Source: Sedimentisphaerales bacterium (GTDB lineage Bacteria > Planctomycetota > Phycisphaerae > Sedimentisphaerales > Anaerobacaceae). Taken from it: DNA of 44,696 nucleotides. The notes beneath the pieces were generated by a model, which saw only the letters and a program-made list of their open reading frames with translations, was not told the origin of the DNA and did no database searches. The stretch is from NCBI GenBank assembly GCA_016933295.1, contig JAFGBG010000013.1, positions 1-44,696 on the forward strand. Reading direction: 5' to 3'. Below are positions 7,371 through 14,394 of the stretch, one piece after another. The translations under genes and the position numbers were made by a program. Position 1 is the stretch's first letter. The number at the start of each line of letters is the position of its first letter.

Positions 7371-8333
7371 ATGGCGCATAAATTCATAAATACGATAGAG
7401 CCGGGCGAGACCATTAACGATGTTTATATGGTTCGTGACCCGATTCTCAGGAGCACGACACGCGGCGATCTTTATATCGCGATGTACCTGCTGGATCGCA
7501 GCGGGCAGGTTAACGGGCGGATGTGGCAGGCGAGCGAGACGGTTTATAAGTCTCTGCCGAAGCCGGGATTCGTTCGCGTACAGGGCCGCAGTGAGCTTTA
7601 CCAGAACAACCTTCAGATTATTATCAATAATATCAGCGTGGTCGATATCAGCAAGGTTTGCATCGATGATTTTCTCGCCCGGACGAAAAAAGATGTGGGG
7701 CGGATGTTCGAGGAGGTCACGGCGATTGTCGGGCGGATAAAGAATCCACAGCTTCAGGCGATAGTGCAGGCGTTTCTGGCGGACGAAGAGCTGATGGAAA
7801 AATTCCGCAACGCGCCCGGCGGGATGAAGCTGCATCATGATTATATCGGCGGGCTGCTGGAACATGTGCATAATATGCTGCGGGTGGCGGCGGTGATTTT
7901 GCCTTTGTATCCGAACGTTCAGGCCGATTTGGTCCTGGCGGGAATTTTTCTGCACGATATCGGCAAGACCGAGGAGCTCACGTACGATATGGCATTTACA
8001 TATACCGACTCGGGCCAGCTCATCGGCCATATTGTAAAAAGCGTCGTGATGGTCAATCAGAAGGTCGAGGCCCTGAGGGCCGGGGGGACACAAATCGAGC
8101 GGGAGGTAGTGGATTCCATCTCGCATATTATTCTTTCTCATCACGGCGAATACGAGTACGGCTCGCCGAAGCTGCCGGCGATGCCCGAGGCCTTTATGGT
8201 TTATTTTGTCGATGACCTTGACGCCAAAATCAATATGGTGGAGTCGGCGATTGACGAGGAGCAGAGCGATTCGAGCTGGACCTCTTGGATAAACGCACTG
8301 CAAACCAGGCTCTATAGAAAACGCATAGATTAG
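7371..8333 (+). CDS. YhaM-like 3'-5' exoribonuclease (OB fold plus HD domain)
   Basis: A 320 aa protein with the two-domain layout of Bacillus YhaM/CBF1: an N-terminal OB-fold (residues about 15-95, VRDPILRSTTRGDLYIAMYL) and a C-terminal HD hydrolase domain. Metal-site residues are seen in HHDYIGGLLEHVHNMLR, in FLHDIGK (His195-Asp196), and in ILSHHGEYEYGSP and YFVDDLDAKI. YhaM-type enzymes degrade RNA (and some DNA) from the 3' end. The start was set at ATG 7371 because GGAAAGG lies just upstream; the frame is open 21 codons further (GTG 7308) but that part has no ribosome site or family match. It follows the esterase by 150 bases and converges on the C39 gene. Confidence 0.85.
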   Translation: MAHKFINTIEPGETINDVYMVRDPILRSTTRGDLYIAMYLLDRSGQVNGRMWQASETVYKSLPKPGFVRVQGRSELYQNNLQIIINNISVVDISKVCIDDFLARTKKDVGRMFEEVTAIVGRIKNPQLQAIVQAFLADEELMEKFRNAPGGMKLHHDYIGGLLEHVHNMLRVAAVILPLYPNVQADLVLAGIFLHDIGKTEELTYDMAFTYTDSGQLIGHIVKSVVMVNQKVEALRAGGTQIEREVVDSISHIILSHHGEYEYGSPKLPAMPEAFMVYFVDDLDAKINMVESAIDEEQSDSSWTSWINALQTRLYRKRID

Positions 8334-8356
8334 CCGGCAAAAAGTGAGGCGACGAA

Positions 8357-9184
8357 TTAGATGTTTTGAGCGGAATTTCGTTCCAGGACTATGCCGGAGA
8401 ATCGCCATATTTTCTCGAACTTTTCGTACGGCATTATCTCCACGCCTGTCACCGGGTCGGCCACGGCGACGGCATTGTCCAGAACTTCGAGTACTACGAG
8501 GCAGTGGTCGACGAGGAAGGCGTCTTTTACGACCGCTAATGTCACGCCGGCTTTTCTTAGCTGTTCGATGGAATCGAAGCGGCGGTATTTGCATTTGAGA
8601 CCATCGGCGGAGTAGCGGTCTTCCAGTGCCGCACAGAGCAGTGCCGGCAAAGTGCCCGCAATCGGACTCGTGTGTGATAAGACGGCGATTTCACCTTCAT
8701 CCGCTGATAAGCCAAGCTTTCCAAGGGCAGTAACCGCCGCGGCGGGGCCGCAGGTGTAATCCGTAGTCTGGCGGCAGATGCCGTTTTCGTCGAATCTTGT
8801 TGTCAGGTTCGCGAGGCGGCCTTTTATCAGGGCCGGAGCGAGAAACGGCACAATCGAGGACCAGGTGACAAACACTAACAGCAAAATGCAGACTACGACC
8901 TTTTCCCACCTTCGCGGCAGGCGCGGCACCAGGACACTCAGTCCCATGGAGACGGCCATCGATAAGATGACGTATCTGAATCGACCGGCGGTTATCCAGG
9001 AGAAGGGACGGATGAAGTAGAAATCGTTGTAAAAACGGGCGGCGACCAGAACGGCGATAAGTATGCAGGGCAAAAAATAACCGAACATCCAGTACGGTCT
9101 TCGCAGACCGGAAAAGGACCTGCCGATCATAACACTCAATGTAATGATCAGGATAATACCAAAAATTTCAAGCCACGGATTCAT
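8357..9184 (-). CDS. Membrane protein with C39-like cysteine peptidase domain
   Basis: A 275 aa protein. Residues 1-120 carry about four hydrophobic segments (roughly 4-22, 34-50, 66-86, 97-118). Residues about 133-270 are a C39-type papain-like domain: the oxyanion Gln139 and the nucleophile Cys145 in RQTTDYTCGPAA, His227 in DHCLVV, and Asp243 in ADPVTG. All catalytic positions are present, so it is probably active. C39 domains normally cut double-glycine leaders inside bacteriocin ABC exporters; here there is no ATPase domain, so it is a free-standing membrane-anchored version. GAGGGTAG precedes the ATG. Convergent with the YhaM gene; no peptide substrate recognised nearby. Confidence 0.8.
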   Translation of the reverse strand: MNPWLEIFGIILIITLSVMIGRSFSGLRRPYWMFGYFLPCILIAVLVAARFYNDFYFIRPFSWITAGRFRYVILSMAVSMGLSVLVPRLPRRWEKVVVCILLLVFVTWSSIVPFLAPALIKGRLANLTTRFDENGICRQTTDYTCGPAAAVTALGKLGLSADEGEIAVLSHTSPIAGTLPALLCAALEDRYSADGLKCKYRRFDSIEQLRKAGVTLAVVKDAFLVDHCLVVLEVLDNAVAVADPVTGVEIMPYEKFEKIWRFSGIVLERNSAQNI

Positions 9185-9582
9185 TTTCTACCCTCATACG
9201 GCACCTCCATGTCCCTTAGAGAACATTTTATCAAATTGAGGAGGTTAAATCAAGTAAATAATTGCCGCAGTGCGACCTTATCGCCCGGCAGCGGCAAAGT
9301 CGCCGGGCTGCACGGAAAATCCGAAACATATACGGGTCCGGATATGAGGTATGAATTTTGCGGCAGGTCCGAATTTCGAGCGGTTTTTTTGTTAATTTTG
9401 TGCAAGTAACGTTGAGCCGGTGCATTTATATGCCGATAAAACATAAGACTCAAAGTTGTTATTGAAAATAGATGAAACAGTAATATTCGGCGGCGTTTGG
9501 ATGTATTATAGGAACTTTAAAGATGGCTGATAATTCCTGTTTCGGCGAAATGTCCCGCAGTATTAATAAAGGGAGATGTATA
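9185..9582. other. Leader region upstream of polysaccharide export gene
   Basis: About 400 bases between divergent genes. A perfect 7-bp inverted repeat, GCCCGGC (9283-9289) and GCCGGGC (9302-9308), lies around GCGGCAAAGT, so a structured RNA leader is possible. I could not match it to a known riboswitch. TTGAGC at 9412-9417 and GATAAA at 9435-9440, 17 apart, are a weak promoter candidate. No gene is seen. Confidence 0.45.
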
Positions 9583-10332
9583 ATGATTTTTAAGCGTTTT
9601 ATCATGGTATTTGTTTTGTTATTAGCGTCGATCAGTCTGTCGGGTTGTTTTTCTTCCAGCCCGGAGAATATAATGGCCTTTTCGAAGCCGTATGCCGTCA
9701 ACACAACTACCGATAAGTATATTTTGCAGCCGCCCGACGAGGTAATTGTTTTTTGTGCGAAAGTTCCGCAAATTCACGAACAGCGGCAGAAGATTCGTCC
9801 GGACGGCAAAATAAGCTTTGAAGGTATAGGTGAGCTGGAGGCGGCCGGCAAAACTCCGGAACAGCTTGCAGATGATTTGCGAGTGAAGGTATTGAATATT
9901 TATAAGCCGGAACATGTCGACGAGGATGCTATCGATATCCGGGTATTTTCGTTTCAGAGTAAGGTGTATTATGTGCTGGGGCAGGTCTATGACCCCGGGC
10001 CCCGGATTTACACCGGCCGTGATTCGGCTTTAACGGCCATAGCTCTCGCGCAACCCAATCCTATGGCCTGGATCGAACGCATCCAGATTATAAGGCCGCC
10101 GAAAGATGGAAGCGCCGAAGCAAAAGTTTTTGAATTGAACTTCGACCGTTTAATGGCACACGGCGATACAAGTAAGAATGTTCTGTTGGAAGAAGGCGAT
10201 ATCATCTACGTTCCGCCGACCATTTTGGGTTGGATGGCGCTGAAAGTCGAAGAGGCGATAAGGCCGATAGCGAGGGCTTTCAGCGGAGTATATACTGTTA
10301 GACGCGGTGTTGAAGGTGATCGTTATTATTGA
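9583..10332 (+). CDS. Wza-like polysaccharide export lipoprotein
   Basis: A 249 aa lipoprotein. The start at ATG 9583 was chosen because GGGAG lies 8 bases upstream and because it gives a clean lipoprotein signal: MIFKRF, a hydrophobic run, then the lipobox LSGC at about residues 21-24. The mature part contains a polysaccharide export (PES) domain (YILQPPDEVIVFC ... IRPDGKISFEGIGELEAAGK, PEQLADDLR) followed by one SLBB-like domain (VYYVLGQVYDPGPRIYTG). This corresponds to the outer-membrane export pore component for exopolysaccharide. It is on the plus strand about 10 kb away from the Wzc and sugar-transferase genes, so it is an operon of its own with the next gene. Confidence 0.88.
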   Translation: MIFKRFIMVFVLLLASISLSGCFSSSPENIMAFSKPYAVNTTTDKYILQPPDEVIVFCAKVPQIHEQRQKIRPDGKISFEGIGELEAAGKTPEQLADDLRVKVLNIYKPEHVDEDAIDIRVFSFQSKVYYVLGQVYDPGPRIYTGRDSALTAIALAQPNPMAWIERIQIIRPPKDGSAEAKVFELNFDRLMAHGDTSKNVLLEEGDIIYVPPTILGWMALKVEEAIRPIARAFSGVYTVRRGVEGDRYY

Positions 10333-10390
10333 TGTATATTGAAATGCCGGATGTTTAAAAAGATGGTGAGTTTTAACTGAGAGTATAACC

Positions 10391-11215
10391 ATGCCCATAC
10401 GCAGAAAGCTCGCATCAGTTCATTTCTTCAGTACGGCCTGGTTTATTCTATGTGTTGGCTATATTGGTATCCTTGCATTGCGGCAGGCGGGTGTCAAGTG
10501 GTGGATTTTATTTTCCCTTTCCGGACATGGTATATTAATCGCCCTGGTGTTAATGAGTCTGTATCTTTTTGCGATTTTCAGGGGAATCAGCAGCAATCAA
10601 AAATTAAAAGTCGAACACCCGCTAACCTGCACAACACAATACGGATTTTTCTATGTGGCAACACCTTTTTTGGGAGCGATTGCCGGTTTTCTTGGGATGA
10701 TAGGTGTCGATACGGTCGGTCAGTTACTGCTGGGAATCTCACTCGGAACTCTGGCCACAACATTTTTTGTCTGGATTATTGTCGATCCTTTAGTTGGTCT
10801 TTTTGAGACTTTCCTGCCTGCAAGCCATAGGCATAAAATTCAGCGCATAGCCCGAACGAAAGCCGAACGCGAACAAAAACAGAGGAATAATCGGCTTATT
10901 TTAGCTGAGATATCGGCAAACGAAAGTTCCGATCGTAACCGGTGGCGGGAACTAATGAGGCCGCATGCGGAAAAACTCGCGTCGTTATTGGTTGTCGAAG
11001 GGAATGATTACGAACATGCCGAATACGAAGCGGCGGAAATAGGCGCCGAAGCCTGGCAGGCCGGTGGATTGAGCTGTATGAGAGAGCTCCGCGAGATGGC
11101 ACTGGCTATCTGTCGAGACCGATATAATAAAAGTGACATTGTAGATTATATTGCCTTTTGGTGGGACGGCATCGGTAGCTGGCGAAGTCCCTTCATTGGT
11201 CGAATGAAAGGGTGA
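10391..11215 (+). CDS. Membrane protein of unknown function, linked to polysaccharide export gene
   Basis: A 274 aa protein that I do not recognise. Four hydrophobic segments are visible (about 11-30, 36-62, 83-108 and 111-140). The segments are followed by a basic stretch (HRHKIQRIARTKAEREQKQRN) and a soluble C-terminal half. That half has a charged 'ANESSDRNRW' stretch followed by helical, acidic sequence (EYEAAEIGAEAWQAGG). It begins 58 bases after the export lipoprotein gene on the same strand and is followed by a terminator, which suggests a two-gene operon and a role in envelope or exopolysaccharide function. No ribosome site is obvious. Confidence 0.7.
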   Translation: MPIRRKLASVHFFSTAWFILCVGYIGILALRQAGVKWWILFSLSGHGILIALVLMSLYLFAIFRGISSNQKLKVEHPLTCTTQYGFFYVATPFLGAIAGFLGMIGVDTVGQLLLGISLGTLATTFFVWIIVDPLVGLFETFLPASHRHKIQRIARTKAEREQKQRNNRLILAEISANESSDRNRWRELMRPHAEKLASLLVVEGNDYEHAEYEAAEIGAEAWQAGGLSCMRELREMALAICRDRYNKSDIVDYIAFWWDGIGSWRSPFIGRMKG

Positions 11216-11307
11216 CATAGCCTTGGAAGTGCAGATTTTGCCGTATGCAAAGCTGCGAATAGACTTCGAAAGAGTTTGGGATTAATCAAAAGTAAAAAAT
11301 CAGGTTA

Positions 11308-11332
11308 GAAAAAAAGCCCTCTGGCTTTTTTC
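11308..11332 (+). terminator. Rho-independent terminator after the export operon
   Basis: AAAAAAGCC (11310-11318), loop CTCT, GGCTTTTTT (11323-11331) form a nine-pair stem ending in a T run, 93 bases after the stop of the preceding gene. The A-rich left arm means it could also work on the minus strand. Confidence 0.75.
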
Positions 11333-11380
11333 TTTGCCTGATTTAGTATATAGACCAAGTTTATTCTTCCGATTTCAATA

Positions 11381-11469
11381 CCACCAGTTTCAACTGGTGG
11401 ATGGAAACAGCCGCCGAAGGCGGACAGGCAAAGCCTGAAACCGGCAATGCCACCAGTTTTAACTGGTGG
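11381..11469. repeat. Pair of CCACCAGTTTYAACTGGTGG palindromes
   Basis: Two 20-base inverted repeats, 11381-11400 and 11450-11469, differ only in one central base (C versus T) and each can form a stem of CCACCAGTT / AACTGGTGG. The 49 bases between them contain a small CCGCC-GAA-GGCGG hairpin. Read on the minus strand they give 'PPVETGG' and 'PPVKTGG', a known look of dispersed intergenic palindromes, not of a real protein. They sit between two convergent genes. Confidence 0.8.
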
Positions 11470-11494
11470 TTCTTTACCAGACCAATGGTCCTTT

Positions 11495-11558
11495 CCAGTC
11501 TCCGCCTCAAAACATAACAACTAATCCGTCATTTGATAATCAAATGACCAGAGACTGG
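11495..11558. repeat. Nested inverted repeats between convergent genes
   Basis: An outer pair CCAGTCTC (11495-11502) and GAGACTGG (11551-11558) encloses a perfect inner hairpin CATTTGA-TAA-TCAAATG (11530-11546). It lies just downstream of the CCACCAGTTT palindromes and 47 bases from the stop of the PEP-CTERM gene, so it may be part of a bidirectional transcription end or a small repeat element. Confidence 0.6.
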
Positions 11559-11604
11559 ACGACCATTTCCGTTTTCGTAACGCTTTTATTATATTTACGT
11601 TATC

Positions 11605-12198
11605 TTATAACGCCCGACGTCTTCGTAACCAACCGACAAGTCCGACACCCAGACTACCGAGAAGAATCGCGCCCGGAGCTGGGACATAATCGACGGTGAG
11701 TTTGGAGCTTCTTAATGTTACCAGCCAGAACTCGGTACCCAGTGAGTCGATATCCATAAACATATTTAGGGTTCCGTCCGCCAGAGCCGCCAATGCCGCC
11801 GCATCGAGGTTGAACACAGTGGTGTGCCAGGCTTTGGTATAACCGGTATCCAGGTTTCCCAAAGTGAGCCCGTCGGCTTTAATTAAGTCGATCTCGTCCG
11901 GTCTGTCACCACCGGCATCCACGTCCCATGCTTCAATCTCCAGGGTCGCCGAAACGATGATTGGTGACGGGATACTGAATGATACTGTGTGTGTCCATCC
12001 CCAGTCTTCGTTGTATTGCCGGTAGTAGGGCGAAAGGCTAAAGCCGGATTGTCCCGGCTGAGGCGAGGCAGAGGGCGGCAGAAACCAGTCACCATGGTTC
12101 GTTGAATCCTGGATATCAACGGTAGTCAGCGCAAAAGCGTTGCCGCAGAATGCCAGGATTGCACAGGCTAATCCAAAAAACAAAATCTTTTTCATCAT
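11605..12198 (-). CDS. PEP-CTERM-like exported protein (VPAPGA anchor)
   Basis: A 197 aa protein with an N-terminal signal peptide (MMKKILFFGLACAILAFCGN-AFA) and a C-terminal sorting signal: VPAPGA, a hydrophobic segment (ILLGSLGVGLVGW) and RRRR. This is the three-part exosortase signal, although the usual VPEP core is VPAP here. The middle is beta-rich and not assignable to an enzyme family; it may be a structural or adhesive domain (phrases such as ATLEIEAWDVDAGGD are seen). AAGGAAAGG precedes two tandem ATG codons. It is the second of two similar genes and is likely a substrate for the exosortase encoded 11 kb away. Confidence 0.85.
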   Translation of the reverse strand: MMKKILFFGLACAILAFCGNAFALTTVDIQDSTNHGDWFLPPSASPQPGQSGFSLSPYYRQYNEDWGWTHTVSFSIPSPIIVSATLEIEAWDVDAGGDRPDEIDLIKADGLTLGNLDTGYTKAWHTTVFNLDAAALAALADGTLNMFMDIDSLGTEFWLVTLRSSKLTVDYVPAPGAILLGSLGVGLVGWLRRRRAL

Positions 12199-12310
12199 CC
12201 TTTCCTTTCTTATCTAATTTCTAATGGTTGATACAAGTTATAACTCCGTATTTCTTTATTAAGACAAAGGTCCTTCTTAATCCTATTGAATTTTATTATA
12301 TATTTCTCTT

Positions 12311-12937
12311 TCAGAGCGTTCGTCGTCTTCGCATCCAGCCGACAATCCCTACACCTAAGCTACCCAGTAAAATCGCACCCGGAGCCGGAACAGTTACTAT
12401 TGATAATTCAGGATCGGCGAATATGCCGTCGCTTTCTAAAGTTTTGATACCGACTGCACCACCGGCATAAAATGTACTTGTCGGTCCTGTAAGCATCAAT
12501 GTAACGTAATCATCCGAAATATCATTTGTCCAGTCGTGTGTAATATTGATAGTTATCCATGTGTAAGGCTGGTCGTTGAAATAAACCGTCCCGACGATGT
12601 TGTCCGCCGAAGCATTCCCAGGATCACTCATGTTGGGCGTGGTAGTGACAATCCAACTGTCATCTGACGAATACCAGAGAGTTCTTTGGCTTGAGCTGCC
12701 GTCAAAGTCTCGCATATAAGCGGAGAAGGTAGCAGAGACAATCGATTCAGAGTCCGGTATACTCGATAGATCGAACGCGAACCAGGCCTGATCCACACCG
12801 ATTTGACTTATACCGTCTCCGGCATCATTTACTCTCGGCAAAGATACATCGACCGGGTTTAATGTATAAATAGCGGCAAAAGCAGGGGTTGTTCCTAAAG
12901 CAAGGACCATAATCAAAATACATAATTTCGTGTTCAT
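12311..12937 (-). CDS. PEP-CTERM-like exported protein with DNRLRE-like beta domain
   Basis: A 208 aa protein with a signal peptide (KLCILIMVLALGTTPAFA) and the same C-terminal anchor as its neighbour: VPAPGA, hydrophobic stretch, RRRR. The middle (SLPRVNDAGDGISQIGVDQA, WFAFDLSSIPDSESIVSATF, SAYMRDFDG) has the feel of DNRLRE / CBM96-like jelly-roll domains used for carbohydrate binding or as a structural module, but this is a weak match by eye. The gap to the downstream PEP-CTERM gene is 112 bases on the same strand. It probably shares the exosortase with that gene. Confidence 0.83.
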   Translation of the reverse strand: MNTKLCILIMVLALGTTPAFAAIYTLNPVDVSLPRVNDAGDGISQIGVDQAWFAFDLSSIPDSESIVSATFSAYMRDFDGSSSQRTLWYSSDDSWIVTTTPNMSDPGNASADNIVGTVYFNDQPYTWITINITHDWTNDISDDYVTLMLTGPTSTFYAGGAVGIKTLESDGIFADPELSIVTVPAPGAILLGSLGVGIVGWMRRRRTL

Positions 12938-13120
12938 GTGCTCTTTACCTTGTTCCTTTCACTTTATTAAATAAGTTATACAAAAGCACCTTTGAGTTAA
13001 TGTAGAGGAAAGCGGTATGAATGACAGCAGTGTAAAATTAGAATACTTCGGCTAATTGGCGAAGAATCAATCCTATCCTGCTGTTTTTCTTAAATCCCAC
13101 TCCTCCATTTACTCACAAAT

Positions 13121-13149
13121 CAGTTCGTTTTTACCAAAAAAACGAACTG
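13121..13149. other. 12-bp stem hairpin upstream of PEP-CTERM genes
   Basis: CAGTTCGTTTTT (13121-13132) pairs perfectly with AAAAACGAACTG (13138-13149). It lies about 185-210 bases upstream of the PEP-CTERM start at 12937 and 3' of the LuxR gene, so it could be a terminator for the LuxR end of the big operon or part of the PEP-CTERM leader. Confidence 0.55.
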
Positions 13150-13175
13150 AAAATCCTATTGACTAAAATATCTAA

Positions 13176-13205
13176 GGTACGGACCTCCTCCTTTGAGGTG
13201 CTACC
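13176..13205. other. Imperfect hairpin with purine/pyrimidine core
   Basis: GGTA-CGG-ACCTC ... GAGGT-GC-TACC forms an interrupted stem of nine pairs around a CTCCTTT loop. On the minus strand the loop reads AAAGGAG, a ribosome-site-like sequence, presented in a hairpin and followed by a T-rich stretch. It lies in the leader side of the PEP-CTERM genes. Structure seen, function unknown. Confidence 0.45.
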
Positions 13206-13804
13206 TAATTTACCCAGTTTATCAAAAAACGCCGTTTATGTCCACGAAAAAATAAAAAAATAATAAAAATATCTTTATTGAACAAAACTGCCTGTACGAA
13301 TACCTCGTGGAGATTTTCCACGGCAATATGATAGTGATAACGGATGATTTTACGCAGATAGGGAATTATTGAATAAATTCGATGTGAATTTTGACTTAAG
13401 TGCTTTTCAAGGAATGAGATAGCGTTTTTTTTGCTATTGTTTTGGCAGGTTTAAATATATTTTTTGAATAAAGTAATGTTCTGTTTTATTGAGGATTGTG
13501 TATTAAAAAGTGGGTGAGAATAATTGCTGGAATGGTAAGATTAATGAAAAACTGTTATTTTATACTACTTTAGTAGTATATATTCAGGGGTATCCGCTCT
13601 AAAAATTTTTGCCACAGGTTTTGCTTTCTATCTATTTAAATTGGATTTAAAAGCCTAAAATTCCTGGACGGTTGATGAAAAAACCAATCAGTAAGCCGGA
13701 TGAGCAAATTGGAATAACTGGGCAGGGCAGTGTCAATGATTTGGGGATTGGCTTTTTAAGAAACGGCGGATAGAGGATGTGATATAGGTGTTTAATTTAG
13801 GCTT

Positions 13805-13826
13805 CAATACCAGTTTGATGGTATTG
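13805..13826. other. 8-bp perfect hairpin
   Basis: CAATACCA (13805-13812), loop GTTTGA, TGGTATTG (13819-13826). It is followed 14 bases later by a TTTTTT run on the plus strand, so it is terminator-like in that direction, but no plus-strand gene ends nearby. Confidence 0.5.
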
Positions 13827-14011
13827 GAACGGCGGTGAGTTTTTTCCCGGAAATGTCGAACCGATTACGAAACAGACTCTGTTTAAAAGTAGATTATCCG
13901 ATTTCCTGACGCAATCAATACATTGTGGGTGTCTTGATTTTTTTCAAGCAGCTTTTAAATATCAAAATCGGGTATCTTGTGCCGCAGGTCTATGCGGGAA
14001 AGAATTGCATT

Positions 14012-14052
14012 TTGAAGGAGGGTATATGATGAAACGTTTTATTCGGCCGTAG
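14012..14052 (+). other. Orphan ribosome site with an 8-codon frame
   Basis: A near-perfect ribosome site (AAGGAGGG, about 14015-14022) is followed 3-6 bases later by ATG ATG and six sense codons (MMKRFIRP) and then TAG at 14050-14052. It overlaps the 3' end of the LuxR gene on the other strand. It looks like the head of a gene lost downstream, or a leader peptide; no downstream plus-strand gene exists to be controlled. Confidence 0.3.
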
Positions 14053-14392
14053 GAAATGATTGCATTTGTCCGTAATCCGTGGAAAAATTTCTTACATCGG
14101 CCAGGAATCTTAAGAGCATAGCGATTTTATTTTTGACGCGTACCTTCCTGTAAATGTTTCTTGTGTGAGTTTTTACCGTGCCGGGTCTTATACGCAGGTT
14201 TCTGGCTATGCCTCCGTTTCCAAGACCCTGGCAAATCTGTTCTGCTATTTCCCGCTCGCGTGGTGTCAGATTATACAGGTTTTGCACATAAGACCATTGT
14301 TTTTTATCAAGCAGTATCAGTTTTGATTTTTTGGATTGCTCGTTCACAATAAAATTCTCGACGGAAGATTTTGGTTTAGGGACTTGAAGCAT
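14039..14392 (-). CDS. LuxR-type helix-turn-helix transcriptional regulator
   Basis: A 117 aa protein consisting mostly of a GerE/LuxR DNA-binding domain at residues about 42-100: NLTPREREIAEQICQGLG then NGGIARNLRIRPGTVKTHTR, NIYRKVRVKNKIAMLLRF. No receiver or ligand domain is present; the first 40 residues are short and basic. Its ATG lies 2 bases after the stop codon of the TPR gene, and its ribosome site (GGAGGG, 14402-14407) is inside the last codons of that gene, so the two are translationally coupled. Because it is the last gene of the exosortase/polysaccharide locus, it is a good candidate for its regulator, which is inference. Confidence 0.85.
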   Translation of the reverse strand: MLQVPKPKSSVENFIVNEQSKKSKLILLDKKQWSYVQNLYNLTPREREIAEQICQGLGNGGIARNLRIRPGTVKTHTRNIYRKVRVKNKIAMLLRFLADVRNFSTDYGQMQSFPTAE

Positions 14393-14394
14393 GT

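Larger units (their letters stand above)
12938..14025. other. 1.1-kb intergenic region with several hairpins, no convincing gene
   Basis: AT-rich and without a believable long frame. It contains three clear inverted repeats described separately (13121-13149, 13176-13205, 13805-13826). A 32-codon frame with an ATG at 13675 (ends at 13773) begins MKKPISKPDEQIGITG but has no ribosome site and is not called. This region separates the exosortase locus from its likely PEP-CTERM substrates and must hold the promoter of those substrate genes, which was not identified. Confidence 0.55.

Noticed and set aside
7332-8594. Long 420-codon open frame on the minus strand opposite the YhaM gene
   Set aside because: It is antisense to a well-supported gene, its product is rich in Arg, His and Gln with no family resemblance, and it overlaps the C39 gene as well. 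This is a shadow of codon bias.
9281-9310. Possible c-di-GMP (GEMM) riboswitch before the export gene
   Set aside because: GCGGCAAAGTCGCCGGGCTG shares GCAAAG with the GEMM core but lacks the ACGCAAAGCC stretch and the partner helix; kept only as an unassigned structured leader.
11305-11520. 71-codon minus-strand frame with PPVKTGG / PPVETGG
   Set aside because: The frame runs through the terminator and both palindromes; the 'motif' is the palindrome translated, not a protein.
13595-13640. Sigma-54 promoter near TTGCCACAGGTTTTGCTTT
   Set aside because: The -24 GG is missing and the spacing is not right, although PEP-CTERM systems are often sigma-54 controlled.
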